A stretch of DNA of 64,000 nucleotides from Geosiphon pyriformis (lineage: Eukaryota; Glomeromycota; Glomeromycetes; Archaeosporales; Geosiphonaceae): NCBI GenBank assembly GCA_016748015.1, contig JAAOMT010000448.1, forward strand, positions 1-64,000, in the 5' to 3' direction. The notes under the pieces were generated by a model. That model was not told the origin of the DNA. It ran no database searches and was given only the letters and a program-made list of their open reading frames with translations. Made by a program: the position numbers and the translations under genes. This document shows positions 34,026 to 46,385 of this stretch, in pieces. How positions within the stretch are numbered: the first letter of the stretch is position 1; each line of letters opens with the position of its first letter.

Positions 34026-34854
34026 CTAAACTTTTATGTTTCGATTATCTTGGTGTGCAATCGCGACAAATTTAGTGTGGCGTCCTTGTGCGATTAATTT
34101 TCCCGTTTCTTTGTTTCGAAGATCAATGGTTGTGAATGCAAGTGTTTTGCCAACTTTTACACATTCAGCATCCTATTGTTTTAAATAGTAAAAGTAATCG
34201 ATCACTCAATTATAAAAGACAAGAGTTATCAAAAGATTTGATAATCGGTAAGAAATATTTACAATCTTCAAAACCTCATTCAAATTTGCTGGGTTTATAA
34301 AAGTTACATTCAAATCGGTACTAACGCCAGTCGAAAATAATCCTTTGGATGCAATGGCCAACGAACCTCCAACATCGACTATGGTAGCCGTTACACCACC
34401 ATGAAGACCCAAGAGACGATTCTTGGGATAATTTTGCCAAATTTAGTTCCTTAATATTTTATGAATCAGATTATGGTTGTAACTTACTAGATGATGTTTC
34501 TCAATTGGCAATTCAAAAGAGACTTTGCCTTCAATAACATTCGTTATGGTTAACTTCCGATTCCGCCAAAAAGGTAAATTTGATGAATTTTTTTCATCAA
34601 GAAAGTTAAAATCTTTAACCCACGAAAATTTACAACTGCAATCTTGAATATTGTGCGCAAAATTTTTGAATTTTATCCAAACTTGAATTTGTATTCTCTC
34701 GAAAGGGTTAAAGATCAAAAAACCTATTAAAAAGTCAAACTTAAAATAATGGAACCTTATCCAAAGCAATCACGTCAAATCCTCCTGAAGCACGAAAATC
34801 CTGCCAAACTGACCGGACGAGTGATAATAATTTACTTGTACCTACCGATGTCAT
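34026..34854 (-). CDS. ACOT13-like hotdog-fold thioesterase
   Basis: Four minus-strand exons (34854-34756, 34553-34488, 34421-34263, 34172-34026) join in phase to 156 residues. The hotdog core is clear: LTITNVIEGKVSFELPIE, then RLLGLHGGVTATIVDVGGS (the HGG loop and the Asp of the central helix, both used for catalysis in this family), STGVSTDLNVTFINPA, KVGKTLAFTTIDLRNKETGK and IAQGRHTKF. Size and order match human ACOT13/THEM2, which hydrolyses acyl-CoAs, usually at mitochondria. No targeting peptide is obvious. The first intron is about 200 bp, long for this window. The promoter region is probably shared with the divergent sequence beyond 34855. Confidence 0.92.
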
Positions 34855-35120
34855 TATATTACACTTTCTAAAATTTTTAATCTTGAAAAAAATAAAGATT
34901 AAGTTAAATTAAAAATATTAGAAATTCGATGATTCTAAGAACGCCATTAGTATTGAATTGATCAATTTATAACAATTCAGGACACAAAAACCCTAAACAA
35001 CCATGCCGAAAAAACCAAAATGATCATCATTTGATCGTTAGCAAGCAGGAATCATGCAAAGTAATCTATCTAACCATAGTCATCGTAAAAAAGGTGGAAA
35101 TTTTACTTTGATGTTAAATT

Positions 35121-35411
35121 ATGATATCAGTCTATTTCCCAAGAATAAATTGGACAGGCAATCGACAAAAAAGATCGTTTTCTGTCCACTTTAGGAAATT
35201 TGCTCATTTAAAAGTGCCTATTAACACAGTCGCCCAAAACGGTAAGAGCAGAATTTCAACTTTTTCAGTTAGCTACGGCCTTGGGTGCTTCGGTTTCATG
35301 ATTGTCGTGTGTAACCAAGAAACATTGCAAAAAGTGACTGATTATCAAGTTAAAAAGATTACTGCGCCTTTTGAAAACAATTATTTTTATATTTTATACA
35401 AGAAATTTTAA
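35121..35411 (+). CDS. Possible small protein, 96 residues
   Basis: Open frame starting MISVYFPRINWTGNRQK and ending with TAA at 35411. The N-terminus is rich in Arg, Ser and Phe, which could act as a mitochondrial presequence. A short hydrophobic stretch (LGCFGFMIVVC) sits near residues 54-64, and a Lys-rich C-terminus follows. Higher complexity than nearby spacer and divergent from the thioesterase gene. A second frame begins at about 35053 (MQSNLSNHSHRKKGG). I do not recognise either; it could be an exon of a larger gene or noise. Confidence 0.3.
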   Translation: MISVYFPRINWTGNRQKRSFSVHFRKFAHLKVPINTVAQNGKSRISTFSVSYGLGCFGFMIVVCNQETLQKVTDYQVKKITAPFENNYFYILYKKF

Positions 35412-35601
35412 ATACAAAAAGGTAAAAGAAAGCTCGACATCCACTAGCTTCCGACTTTCTCACTACCTTTACCCTCTCTAAATTTCTTTCAAACCATGGA
35501 AATGTGAAATAGTTGTAATTGGACTGACCTAAACAATTATTTATCTTTCAAATCAGTTTTCAATCATTTAATTCTTTGATCAACGTTAAATTTCCTTCAT
35601 C

Positions 35602-38600
35602 ATGGCCCATTTACTGCACAATGACTGGCAAGTTACGGATTCGCAAAAACGTTCGGAAGAATCTTCTGGACGTTCGAGCTCTTCCGTATCAGTGCCGCAA
35701 CAGTCAGCTATAGGGTCCTCACGTCGACCCATGATCTTTTCTAGTGATTTAAATGTGATGCCAGTTCGAACCCAGTCCGCGGAACAAGACCTGGCATTTC
35801 GTCGACCCCGCCAAAATATCTTTAATGGGCGGCAGAAATGGCCTCAACAAGAGTTACCGCGTCGAACACAACAATCTGCTCCTGAGCTACAACAATTAGA
35901 GCACTTAACACTTCGGCAAGGTTATATTGGAAAACCAGCATTGCACCAAAATTTGATTCACTCTCAGAAACCATGGCCAACAAGTAGACAAAGTCAGGCT
36001 TTATCGCAGGTTAACAGAGAACAAATTCCACAATCTAGAGCAGAAGCAGTAGATAAAATAACGCCTTCATTTCAACATCAACCGTCGACAAATCGAAGAA
36101 ATAATTTACCCTCTTTTACCTCAAATCTTCAACATCCAACTCTTCGTCCGTCAAAGACCATGTTGAAATGCCAAAAATGGTCCGAATCCAGCTTAAACTA
36201 CAATCACACTCAACACCAATGGTCCCCTCATCCGAGAGGACTCTCATATAGTGAGCTTCAATGGCAAGAACGGGGAAATCGCTCCTATGGAGCATCTTAT
36301 TTCCACTCTAAACGGCCGCCATATCACAATTCAATAACTCCAACTGTCCGTAAAAAAGATAACCATTTGAGCAGATCTCAATCTCAAGTTGCCAAAGGTT
36401 CACATCGACAATCCATTAATATAACTAATCTCGAGATAAAACAGCAAGGAAAAAGTTTGCTTGAAATAGAACACCTAAGAAAAGATGAAACTTTCGCGTC
36501 TTTGAAAACTTCCAATAATCGAGTAAAAGCTGCACCAGCTAAATTAAAGGCTTCTATGCATCTGACGAGAAGACGTCCTCACAGCACAACTTCAACTCAA
36601 AAAGTACGAATAGCCAAGGAGTTAATGTTTTATTTATTACCAATAGCTTCATATATTAATATTTTGAGCATATTGTGCTTAGATTGTGTCAGAGACATCT
36701 TCGGCTGAAGGTGATTCAAAGAGTGATGCAGAAATAATATTGAAAAGTGGAGAGTCACAATCAGATGATGCAATTGAAGCTGACGAAGAAACTTTATCTG
36801 ATTTGGAAACATCCTCTGTCTCTGGTTCGTATGATGAATATGAAAATGGGTCATTTGACGAAGAAGAGGTTTTGTTGAAACATATCTCTTCCGAAGATCT
36901 GGTTGTCGAAGCCCTAAATGACCTTGAGTTGACACATAGCCTTGACATACAAGTGAGTTCTCAAAACGGAATTGCAAGTTATTTCCAGATTTAAAAGACG
37001 AACTAATTCAAAAGCAATACCATTTTTAGAGTTTAACCGGATCCCAAGTTGTTGATAATTCCAAGAATGAGATTTCTCATACAACTTCTGGCAAGACTAG
37101 TTCAAATAGAGACGAAGAGACCGAACAAGATGATTCTTCGAACTCGGAAATTAAAAATCGAGGCTTGCAAAAATTTAATCGTCGATCACGCAGATTATTC
37201 CCATACTCTCAAAATTTGAATCCAATTGGATATCGACCAGGACCTGAGCCTTCAGGTGTTCAGGAATGGAATGATGGCTACTACTGGTCACCGTACGGTC
37301 AAAGAGGAAACCCTAAAAGTAGGCAGAGAGGAAAAAGCCCAAATAAAGATTCTTATGAAACTGCAAGGAAATCATCTAAAGAAGAAACTTTTCTTGTTAA
37401 TATCGTCTTCAAGGCCTGTGAAGTGTAAGTGCTTAAAAAATTTTGACTGAAATTTTTCTGGATCTAATTTATGAATTCTTTTATTGATAGCCTTGGTATT
37501 GAAGGCAGGTTATTCTCACAAAAACCACCGAATAAGTTCAACCGTCACACTGCACTTCTTCGTATTCCAATCTTCAAGAAATCATTCGGTGCTCAAGATG
37601 AAAGACGTGAAATTGTCAGAGAAATCGTTGCCGAAATGGCAATGTCGGTATTTCTATTTTTTTGTCATTTTTAACTCTTATTCCAATACCTATAATTTAA
37701 AATTCTTGTTCTGAATCAAATGTAGAGATCATTTTCGTCGGGGCATGCCAGAAGTTCTTAAAAAGGTTTTAGAGGCGATGGGAAGCGATATTGAAGAGCT
37801 GAACCAATATTGTACAATCTATCAAGATCAAAAATATGAGAGAAACGAAGGCCCTGAAATTCGAGAAAGCGATGAAATGGGAAAATTGAACACTTTTGAT
37901 TCAATTAACGGATCAGAAAAAGCACAGGAGAACGGAAAAGAAAGTCCAGATTTTGTTCCTACTCCAACTACTGGAGTTTTTGCTTCACATTCTGACATAT
38001 CAGGAATCGCCGAGGTTCGAGCGAATGAGGAACAAACCGAAAAAGATCTTACTAGTCCTGAGATTTCTGAAGATAAGCAAATCAGCGTTCATCTCGTGCC
38101 TTTAAAGTCCGACAAGAATTTGGCGTCAGAAAGACATGTTTTAGCAAACTTGGATATGGAATTCGGTCAATCTAACAATATAAATCCCACCTCAGAGCAA
38201 CCAGAAATTCCGAAAAAATCGAACTTCGAAAACAAAAATTATTCAGAAATCCCTTTCTGTGATATACTCCCAAGTATTCCTGAAGAAAATTCGAATAAAA
38301 GTCAACAAGAAAGTGGTACAACTATTGAAAGGGAAAATGCTTTCGTCAAGCAGGCCACTATGAATTTAGAATTCCAGCAAGGAGAAAATGTTGAGCAACT
38401 TTCTAGTATGGAGCCGAACCAAAGCTTTTATAACATTATAAAAGCTGTCAATTTGGAAAACCCAAGTGCAAAATTTCACAACTTCGAACTCTCGGAAACA
38501 AGAGAGCAAAAAGCAAAAGACAATTTGCTTGAACAACTTCAAATTGAAGAGCCACCTAGCTCTTTACATAGAGATTCCGGTTCTCCATTGGACTCGAAAT

Positions 38601-38701
38601 CAGACGAAATATCCCATTTGGGGCTAAATATAGCTGAGCACAAAAAAACCCAACAGAAACAAACAGAAATCAACCAAGGACGAGAGTTTTACCAAGTCTA
38701 A
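35602..38701 (+). CDS. Large, mostly disordered protein with one small structured block
   Basis: Five exons: 35602-36603, 36683-36952, 37030-37424, 37491-37643, 37726-38701, about 931 residues if all are joined. Residues 1-334 are Gln/Arg/Ser/Pro-rich (many RRTQQ and RPRQ motifs) and strongly basic. Residues 335-430 are acidic (SETSSAEGD, DEEEVLLKH). A compact, probably folded block follows at about 535-625: FLVNIVFKACEVLGIEGRLF, KFNRHTALLRIP, DERREIVREIVAEMA, FRRGMPEVLKKVLEAMGS. The remaining 300 residues are acidic and Gln/Ser-rich. The basic-acidic layout suggests nucleic-acid binding or a scaffold. The final splice needs donor GTCGGT (also used in the SF3B6 gene here). With GTATTT instead, the protein would end soon after 37726. 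Family not recognised. Confidence 0.7.
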
Positions 38702-41700
38702 AGATGAGCAATTATTTGTTGGTTGTCATAAGGAATTAGATGAAGTACCACTTCAAGAAAATGCATAAAATAAAATAAACATACTATACTGTGAACAAAT
38801 AGAAATAGTCGACAAATTACCCCGTTGAAGGTATCCCTTTTTTAGGAATTCAAAATGAAGGTTCCTAAGGTTGGTGAGAATTCTAGTTTCAGTTAAAATT
38901 TAATTTAAACTAGGATATTTCGAATTATAATTGTTAGCTAAATAGTTTCGCTAAGATAAAGATTATAGCTGAGCTTTCTCGATATTCTCGAAATTTTTAA
39001 TTTTCTTTGAATTGTTCAAAATTTAATGTTTCTTTGACAAGAGAACATTCTTAGTAAATTCATTTTAAAGTTGGCGGGATAAGGTTAATGAGATTTCTGA
39101 GAGGAAAAAATCTCCAAATCATACATTTCAGCATTTGAATTTAAAAAGCAAGCTCTTTAATGATTTTTATTTTTTTAAACGTATTACCATGGATCATGCT
39201 ACACCTTCACGAGAAGCAACTTTTCAGGTAGAATATCCTTCTTCAAGAAGGGTAAATATTCTTACACGTTTTTCTAGAAATAGGGTCATAATAATTTTTT
39301 ATGACAAAAAAATGGTTAATTCACTCCTGAGGACTCTTCCGGGTCCAGTATATATAATTTAAGAAAAAATTCTTTTCTTGAATCATTTACAATAGTTAAT
39401 TAAGAAATTTGTCATGATTAAACAATTCAATTCTAATCATCATAATTAAAGTGATAGCTAAAATTAAAATAAATTAAAATGTTTGAATCGCGAGGAGGCA
39501 GCAATTAACATAAAAGTATGCTTGCTAGGTTCCAAATTGTGAAAATAAATACTCCACCTTTTTCCCTTCTCTCCTTCCTATTTACTGAGCTAACTTCTCA
39601 AAGCGCTCATACCACCACCACCTCTCCTATTAAGAAAGGTTTCTACGCCCTTGTCTCTAGTGGAAAGCAAAAAGAATATCTTTGAGCGACAAAAACAACT
39701 TTTTACCGGATTCTCGAGATATAGTGGTAAGCAAAATTATTTGGAAATTTTAATCAGAATTTATTTAATACCAATAATCTTATCAGCAAATTAAAATTAT
39801 TATTTAAAGTAAATAAATGGGATATTCGAAAAAAATATACCAATTAATAATTTTTTTTTCTCACATCTCAATTTTATTGATTCAACTAAATTGATCTGGA
39901 ATTTTCTCAATAATAATTATTCTCAGTTCTTTTAAATTTTGTAATTTTTCTCTTACATATTTTTTACAAATTTTCAATAGGATTGAAATAATATTGGACA
40001 GTCAATCAATTATAATTCTTTGAAACAATTATATATGTTAATTATTAAATTCTGTTATTTGCAAACAATTTACTGCTTAGTTTTTGACTTTTGAAAATCT
40101 TTATAATAGTACTCTAAATAATTTTATAAAACTATTAAGTTATTTTATTGCTAATATTGTAAAGGTATTGTTTTTTAATAAATCATGAAAAGAAATATTA
40201 TTAAATTTTATCAAAAAAATTTCATTTCAAAAAACAAAATTTTGAATATTTTTAAAATTCTACAAATTTTAAAGTATAATTTAATTTTATTTGTTAACTT
40301 TGAAAATTTTTAATCTTTGTTATCAATAAAATTTTTATTTATTATACAAAAAAATTAGATTATTAATAAAAACACAAAAACAAAATTTAAAAAAATATAA
40401 AAAATTTATAAAAAATTTATAAAAAATATAAAGAAAAAAACATTATAAAAAAATATTCAAATTTTATAATATTTAAAAAATATATTTTATGTGTAATTTA
40501 ACTATTAATTATTTATACATATACATATTTTATATTAAATTTAATATACATGTAATTAATAATATTAACCAATTACTATTTTGTTAAGAAAATTTTATAT
40601 AATGTTGTATGTTTTAAAATTAATTATTTTAAAATTTTATTAATATAACATAATATAATTTCGAGTATTGATTGTATAAAAAAATATTATATGCAAATAA
40701 ATAATAGTTAAACTATATTTAATAAAGTGTAAAATAATTATAATTTATTTAAATATGTAATATTTACATATTTCTTGATTATTTAACAAATTCGATTAAA
40801 TATTAGTTTAATAAAGATACAAATCTTATTTTCGTTTTAAATAAATAATTTATTAAAAGTTATTTATTAAATAATAATAATAAATTGACATCGAATATTT
40901 TTGTTGTATACAATTTTTAAATTATATTACTATTAATTTCAAACTTATTAAGTAATTATTTAAATAATATGTTATTTTTAGTGTTCGTAATAGATTTAGA
41001 AATAATTATATTTTAATTATAATTAGATTAATTGGCTTCAAAATTCTAATTACAATTATGTATTTTAAAATAATTAAAATACAAAATAATAAATTACATT
41101 TTACCAACTCAAGATTTATGATATTATTTTAAATGGCAGATTTTGGTAATTTAAAAGAGCACACATTTAAAAATCAAATATTTACATAAAATGTTATTTT
41201 TTTAATCAAATGAATTTTAAATGAATTAATAATTATATGCTATAAATTTTAAAAAAGTATAATTAAATTAAAGAAAATTATATGGTAGTTTTAAATTTAC
41301 TTGGACTATAAACAAAATGACATTTTAATAATTAAAAAATGCTGTTATTTATTGCATAATGACTAGTTCAAAAATTTTCAGCTAAAAGGATTTATTTTTA
41401 AGCTTTTAATTTAATTCTCCATATTTAAAATATCTTTTATTTACAATCAATATTCCTATTGCATATTCAACAAAAAGTGAAATCCCATCTTAACTTGGCA
41501 AAGCTATATATAAGCCAAATGGGACGAACTGGATCCTCAGGAAAGCAATTCCAATCCTTTGCTCCCATAAATCAATAACTATCGCTCGAATCACAAAGTT
41601 AGTAAAAGAAGTTCATGGAAAGCTAACTTTCCATTTTCTCACTATTGATAGATGATATCAAAATTATAGCAGGCAACATGGCTAAAATGCTCATAAATTT

Positions 41701-42097
41701 GATTGGAAGAAATCGCTAGACTATGGTGTTGTATTTTCACACTTTGTCTGTTCTTTGAATATTTTTTTCCCAATATAAATTCAGATCCATATTTCCTAGA
41801 TTGAAATGGTCAGGCTGATTAATTAAAAGGGTTGTTTTTGCTAATACCAAAACAAGTGAAAATTCCAAAGAGTGGTAAGCATTCTAGCTAGCAAAAACCA
41901 AAACGTTCAACAAAAAATAATTGTGCATATTTGAGAGTTTGTCGTAGAAAAATGGGTATTGATCAAGCAATCAATTGTTCCTTGGGAATCTGAGACCATA
42001 TCGGCATCGAGTTTTAGAGTAGGTTAGGTAAGTGCGAATTGCCAATCGATTTTTGTTTTGCTTTTTCAAAATCACTACGTTCGACAGAATCCAGACT
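38702..42097. other. AT-rich spacer between two genes
   Basis: 38702-39750 has mixed complexity, including a short open piece at 39189-39227 (MDHATPSREATFQ followed by GTAGAA, possibly an orphan first exon) and a patch near 39600 (TTTTSPIKKGFYALVSSGK). 39750-41450 is very AT-rich with no coding signal. 41450-42097 is the 3' flank of the minus-strand Cdh1 gene. No repeat or RNA gene recognised. Confidence 0.6.
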
Positions 42098-44312
42098 TCA
42101 TCGAATTACATGTCCACGAAGAGAGAGTTTTGAATCCGAAATTGTTTGCTTCTTTTGGCTGAACACTCTCCAAAAACGAAGGGTTTCGTCACCAGATCCA
42201 GTGACAATATTTTTGCCATCAGGTGCTGCCGCAAGATAGAGAACGCGAGCATCATGGCCAGTCAAATAGGCGAGCTGATCCATGGAAGGATATTTCCAGA
42301 CGATGATTTCATTTTTTGTAAAACCGTGCGTTGATACTATTTCGTCCACATTTTTTGACCAAGCCAGATTAGCCACCTGTTTAATAATTAAAGAGATGGG
42401 AATTTATTCAGCTATAAAATATTCTATTCGTGTGTCATAATATTATTAAAGTACCTGTGACCCGGTATCAAAGCTTCCTAACATATCCCCAGTGTAGGTT
42501 GTCCAGAAGCGAATATATTGATCTTGAGAACCACCCCCTGTAGCCAACAATCCTCGCGTATGAGGACTCCAAACAATAGCTTTAATAGCAGCTTTATGGT
42601 CTGTAAAGTTGTATATCGGAGCGGAGCTCCTATGATCCCAAGTGTATACTTGATTATCATTTCCTCCGCTTGCCAATTGACCATCTCGGCTCCATTTCAA
42701 TCCACAAACCTTATTAAAAAAAGTGAAAATGGTTTTAGCTAATTTAATTCTCCTTTTGATGTTTTCAACCAGGGAACATAGGCGTTCACCTCATGAGTAT
42801 GAGCCCTCAGAACATCAATACACGAATCGGGTGCCCTAACGTCAATATGACAGATGGTCGAATCACGACTTCCGGAGGTCAAAATGTGCTCGTGCCAGGC
42901 CAGACAGCCTTTCAATTGTGTGATAAGAGTTTTCAAAATATAATAGGAATTGAATCATGTACATAATGAAGATTGATAATACCTACCTACTCTTTGTGTA
43001 TGATTAAAAAATTTTCTAATCATTTTCAATCGACAGGTATCATAGATAAAAACATAACCATCATCAGAACCGACAGCTATGTGTGTACCCTTCAGAAGAT
43101 GAGAAAATTAATATGATAATATAAGAATTAATATCATTCATCAAAATATTAAAAATTTTCTTACTTGGCTACTCCAATTGACTGATGCAACAAGGTCTCC
43201 TTTTTTTAATCGGGCTAACTCGATGACCTGTAACAAAATTTAGGGTAAAAATAATATTTTAGCATCTGGCATCATATTGTAAGTGATAAATTTAGCATTT
43301 TTCATTTTCATAAAAGACAGGAATATTTTATGACACCTACCGCTGCTGAGCGCGCGTTCCATAGAAATACAGCGCTATCTAAGCCAACACCTAGGATATT
43401 CGTGGATGACCAATCTAACAAGTTTAGGTAAAAATCTTCCTGCAACACATGAGATTTATTGATTAAAAAAGCTGAAATCAATATTCTTGACAGACATACA
43501 CATTAAGTTCAAAGTCATACCCGAATTTTTGGCGCATCTAGGACTTTGTAGAGTCCTCGGTCTATTTGATCTCTCGTAACTGGACGAGTATTACCCAAAA
43601 TTGTCTGCGCACTCATGGAAATCGGACTTACGGAATAAGCTGCATGAAACGGCGAATCGATTGATGGAGAAGATTGGGTAGATTTCGACGGGAATTTGAA
43701 ATTTAACAAACTGTGGCGGGTGACTTCAGGGCTCATGGCGTTTATGTGACGGTCCATGCGGTCCTCCCCTGGAAACATGGTGCTTTCAAGCACCGCTTTG
43801 TACAGTGTATCCTCTTCTTCATCTAGAGTATATTAGAAGTAAGAAGATTTTAATTATCATTCCTTAAAAAGTAGCACCTTGTCTGTATCATGGACAAAAC
43901 ATGTTAATTCCACCCTCATTACCTTGTAGACCTGACTGGTCTTCAGCCCTATCTCCGAATTCCTGTTTTCGTTTTGACCTAGTGGTGGAAGGGGTCAAAC
44001 GTTGAAACTCAATAGCAGGATCAGATATCCTTTGAGGTATGAAGCTATAAAGATACAACGAGAAAATATGAGCCTCTATTCTAAATTTAGAAAGAATGCA
44101 GTGTAACGTTCCAGCCCAAAAAGAAGTTAAAAAACAGGTTCTAGGTAAGCATACCGGTCTCCATATTCTGAATTCTTTCTTCCCGACTTTGGGCAATTAG
44201 GGGTTGACGGAAGAGTGGAAGGTGGGGTATAGGGAAATGCGGCCTTCAATGTTCTCTTGGGCGTACTGGGCGCCTCAGAACTATGATTTTCAGAATCTTG
44301 ACGCTCGGACAT
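42098..44312 (-). CDS. CDH1: Cdh1/Fizzy-related WD40 activator of the APC/C
   Basis: Nine minus-strand exons (44312-44155, 44044-43923, 43822-43521, 43439-43341, 43227-43165, 43089-42987, 42908-42790, 42709-42455, 42376-42098) join in phase to 499 residues. The N-terminus is Ser/Pro/Thr-rich with several S/T-P sites (likely CDK control). The C-box GDRFIPQR lies at about 51-58. Then come GLYKVLDAP and a seven-bladed WD40 propeller: EDFYLNLLDWSS, VASVNWSS, TSGSRDSTI, VCGLKWSRDGQLASGGNDN, IKAIVWSPH, GGGSQDQYIRFW, QVANLAWSKN, TGHDARVLYLAAAPDG, GSGDETLRFW. The protein ends in Ile-Arg, the tail that docks on APC3/Cdc27. The spacing from C-box to KVLDAP and the HGLLATGGG-like block favour Cdh1/Fzr over Cdc20. 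It directs ubiquitination in late mitosis and G1. Confidence 0.95.
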
Positions 44313-44433
44313 TTTGTTGTGGTTTCTAGCAAAGACAGGAAGAAAAACAAATAAGCTTGGTGTTTATATAAGATGCGGAGATCACAGAACTGAGAAAGGA
44401 AATTTCGTAAAAGTTTTGAAAGACATACGTAGC

Positions 44434-44463
44434 GGGAAGGAAGGAAGGAAGGAAGGAAGGAAG
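44434..44463. repeat. (GGAA)n microsatellite upstream of Cdh1
   Basis: About seven GGAA units starting 122 bp upstream of the Cdh1 start codon, in the likely promoter or 5' UTR. A GGAA tract is the core of ETS-type and similar sites, but no function is shown. Confidence 0.85.
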
Positions 44464-45121
44464 TTAAAGCTGATTAAGGCCGAGGTTCAAGTTATTGATT
44501 TTATGATATCCTAAAAATGTTATTTTACTGATTGTTACCATAACCTTCCCATAATGATGATTCTGTCAACTTCAATTTTAGTTACGTAATCCAATTTCAA
44601 AGTTAGCTCAATGTTAGCATTAATAATTCGATATATTAATATAGATTAAATGCAAAGCAGAAAAGGTAAATCTGATTACATAAATGGTATTTTATAAAAG
44701 AAAACCAAAGGACAAGAAGTAAGAGATTCTATGTATTTCAAAAAGTTATTGAAATCTTTAAGCTTTGGATTAGTGACGAAATTTCTTATTATTCAGTTAT
44801 CGACTTGGAAAAATACCAAGCCTAACTTGAAATAAACAAATCAACAAACTGACAAAAGAGAAAAGGTCATATATTTATGCTACAGTATTGTCCCATCTGC
44901 AAAACATACGTGAAAACCAAGCGTACTTGTCCATCTATATTATTGCGATTATTCTGACAAAACTACCCAAAAGAAGAGTGAATATCAATAATTGCTATCA
45001 AAGCCTAATTACTAAAAGCAAGAAACGGAACGAGCAAGGAAAAAACGCATATCCGCCTTAATCAGATGTGAATTGTTATGATATGACGTAGAAGTACTTC
45101 AAAATAAGTTTCCAGCCAGGA
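44464..45121. other. Spacer between Cdh1 and SF3B6 genes
   Basis: About 660 bp holding the Cdh1 promoter region and the 3' flank of SF3B6. Mixed complexity, no gene or repeat recognised. Confidence 0.6.
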
Positions 45122-45940
45122 TCAATCATCGTCCGCTACACCATAGCGACTTCAGTAGGTACCATAAAATGACATATTTAGCATATATTTCCCAAGATTA
45201 AAAAAAACCAATGAAACAAGCATTCACAAATACCTCTTTAACTCTCGCAATTCCTCTTCTTTCTTTTGCAAATTCATTTTCTTTGTAACCTTATTAGGCT
45301 GATAATATAATACTATTAAATATCGTCCCATCACATTGAACCCATTCAGGTGATCACAGGCAGCTTTTGCGTCAAAGATATCTATTCATAGAGATGATTT
45401 GAGACCTATATTCTAATAAAATATAACACATTATTATCACAAAGCACGAACTTACCTTCATACACAACAAATGCTGTTCCGCGGGTATCTTTTTCATTAC
45501 CTCTAAATTTAAAATAAAAAATTTAATTCGTAAAGGAGAAACGTTTGTAACGAACTAACCCGAATTTTCACAAAACCTTCCAACACAATATAGATGAAAT
45601 TCAAATTTATTATAAAGCCTAAAACTGCTTATTCCACCCTAAAAGGATAAAAGCTCGATAATTCACAAACCAGATATGATGGTATATTTTAAAAGCTCAC
45701 AGTCGGATTTGACGTATTGCCCCATATTTTCCAAATATATCATACATCTCATCGGATGTTATATTGAAAGGCAGATTCCGTACAAAAAGCACTCTGTTCA
45801 CCTCAGGCGGTAACCGGGCCTGCAAGGACAAAGTTCCAAAATTAAAATCTTTCGTGTGCTCAAGTTAAATTTAAAATTTTCCAATATTCTGTTTTCGAAA
45901 TACCGACATTCCGGTTTTTGGCCGATGCTGCCATAGCCAT
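45122..45940 (-). CDS. SF3B6: SF3B6 (SF3b14/p14), U2 snRNP branch-point protein
   Basis: Five minus-strand exons (45940-45908, 45819-45701, 45502-45456, 45381-45234, 45149-45122) join in phase to 124 residues, against 125 in human. A single [22 protein letters not shown] with RNP2 [34 protein letters not shown] as RNP1, [20 protein letters not shown], and the C-terminal helix [14 protein letters not shown], ending RYGVADDD. In the SF3b complex the protein sits on SF3B1 and contacts the branch adenosine. The first intron uses donor GTCGGT. Exons are short, so no long open frame marks this gene. Confidence 0.95.
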
Positions 45941-46244
45941 TTTGCTAAGATTTAGAAATTTGAAGGGAAAGAAAAGAGGTCTGTATTTAAAAACTTGGAC
46001 AATTCTATTGCATTATATATTGAAAAATCATGTGATGAATTAAACATCAATTGATGTTTTTCAAATAAATAATTGTAAATATAAATTAAATAAACAATTT
46101 CAAAAATTAAAATAAATTTATAATAACATACATAATTGTTAATTTTATAAATTATAAAATTTTTTTACACCATTTTTTTATTTTAAAATACAACAACTAC
46201 ATTAAAGTTATTTTTAGTTATAAAAATATTAATTATGTTAATTT
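45941..46244. other. Upstream region of SF3B6
   Basis: About 300 bp of AT-rich DNA including the SF3B6 promoter. No motif that I would assign. Confidence 0.5.
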
Positions 46245-46385
46245 TTTTTAATGAGTGCAGTCCAATCATTACTTATTACTAAGAACTTCAAATAAGCGCG
46301 ACTCATGCTCTTATTACACGTGACCAGCTACTCGAGCCAATCAAGACAACACTCCACAATTATAGCGTCAACGACATTATAAGAC
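46245..46385 (-). mobile_element. Severely 5'-truncated LINE (3' UTR only)
   Basis: Starts on the plus strand with a T run (complement of an A-tail), then 'gagtgcagtccaatcatta', 'gcgactcatgc' and gtgaccagctactcgagcc, the last an exact 19-base match to the LINE at 14222-15180. About 140 bp, with no coding part. The abrupt loss of 5' sequence is typical of aborted target-primed reverse transcription. Confidence 0.7.

Noticed and set aside
36630-36977. Minus-strand frame opposite the disordered gene
   Set aside because: Shadow of the acidic exon 36683-36952; its His/Leu-rich composition is the antisense of an acidic sequence.
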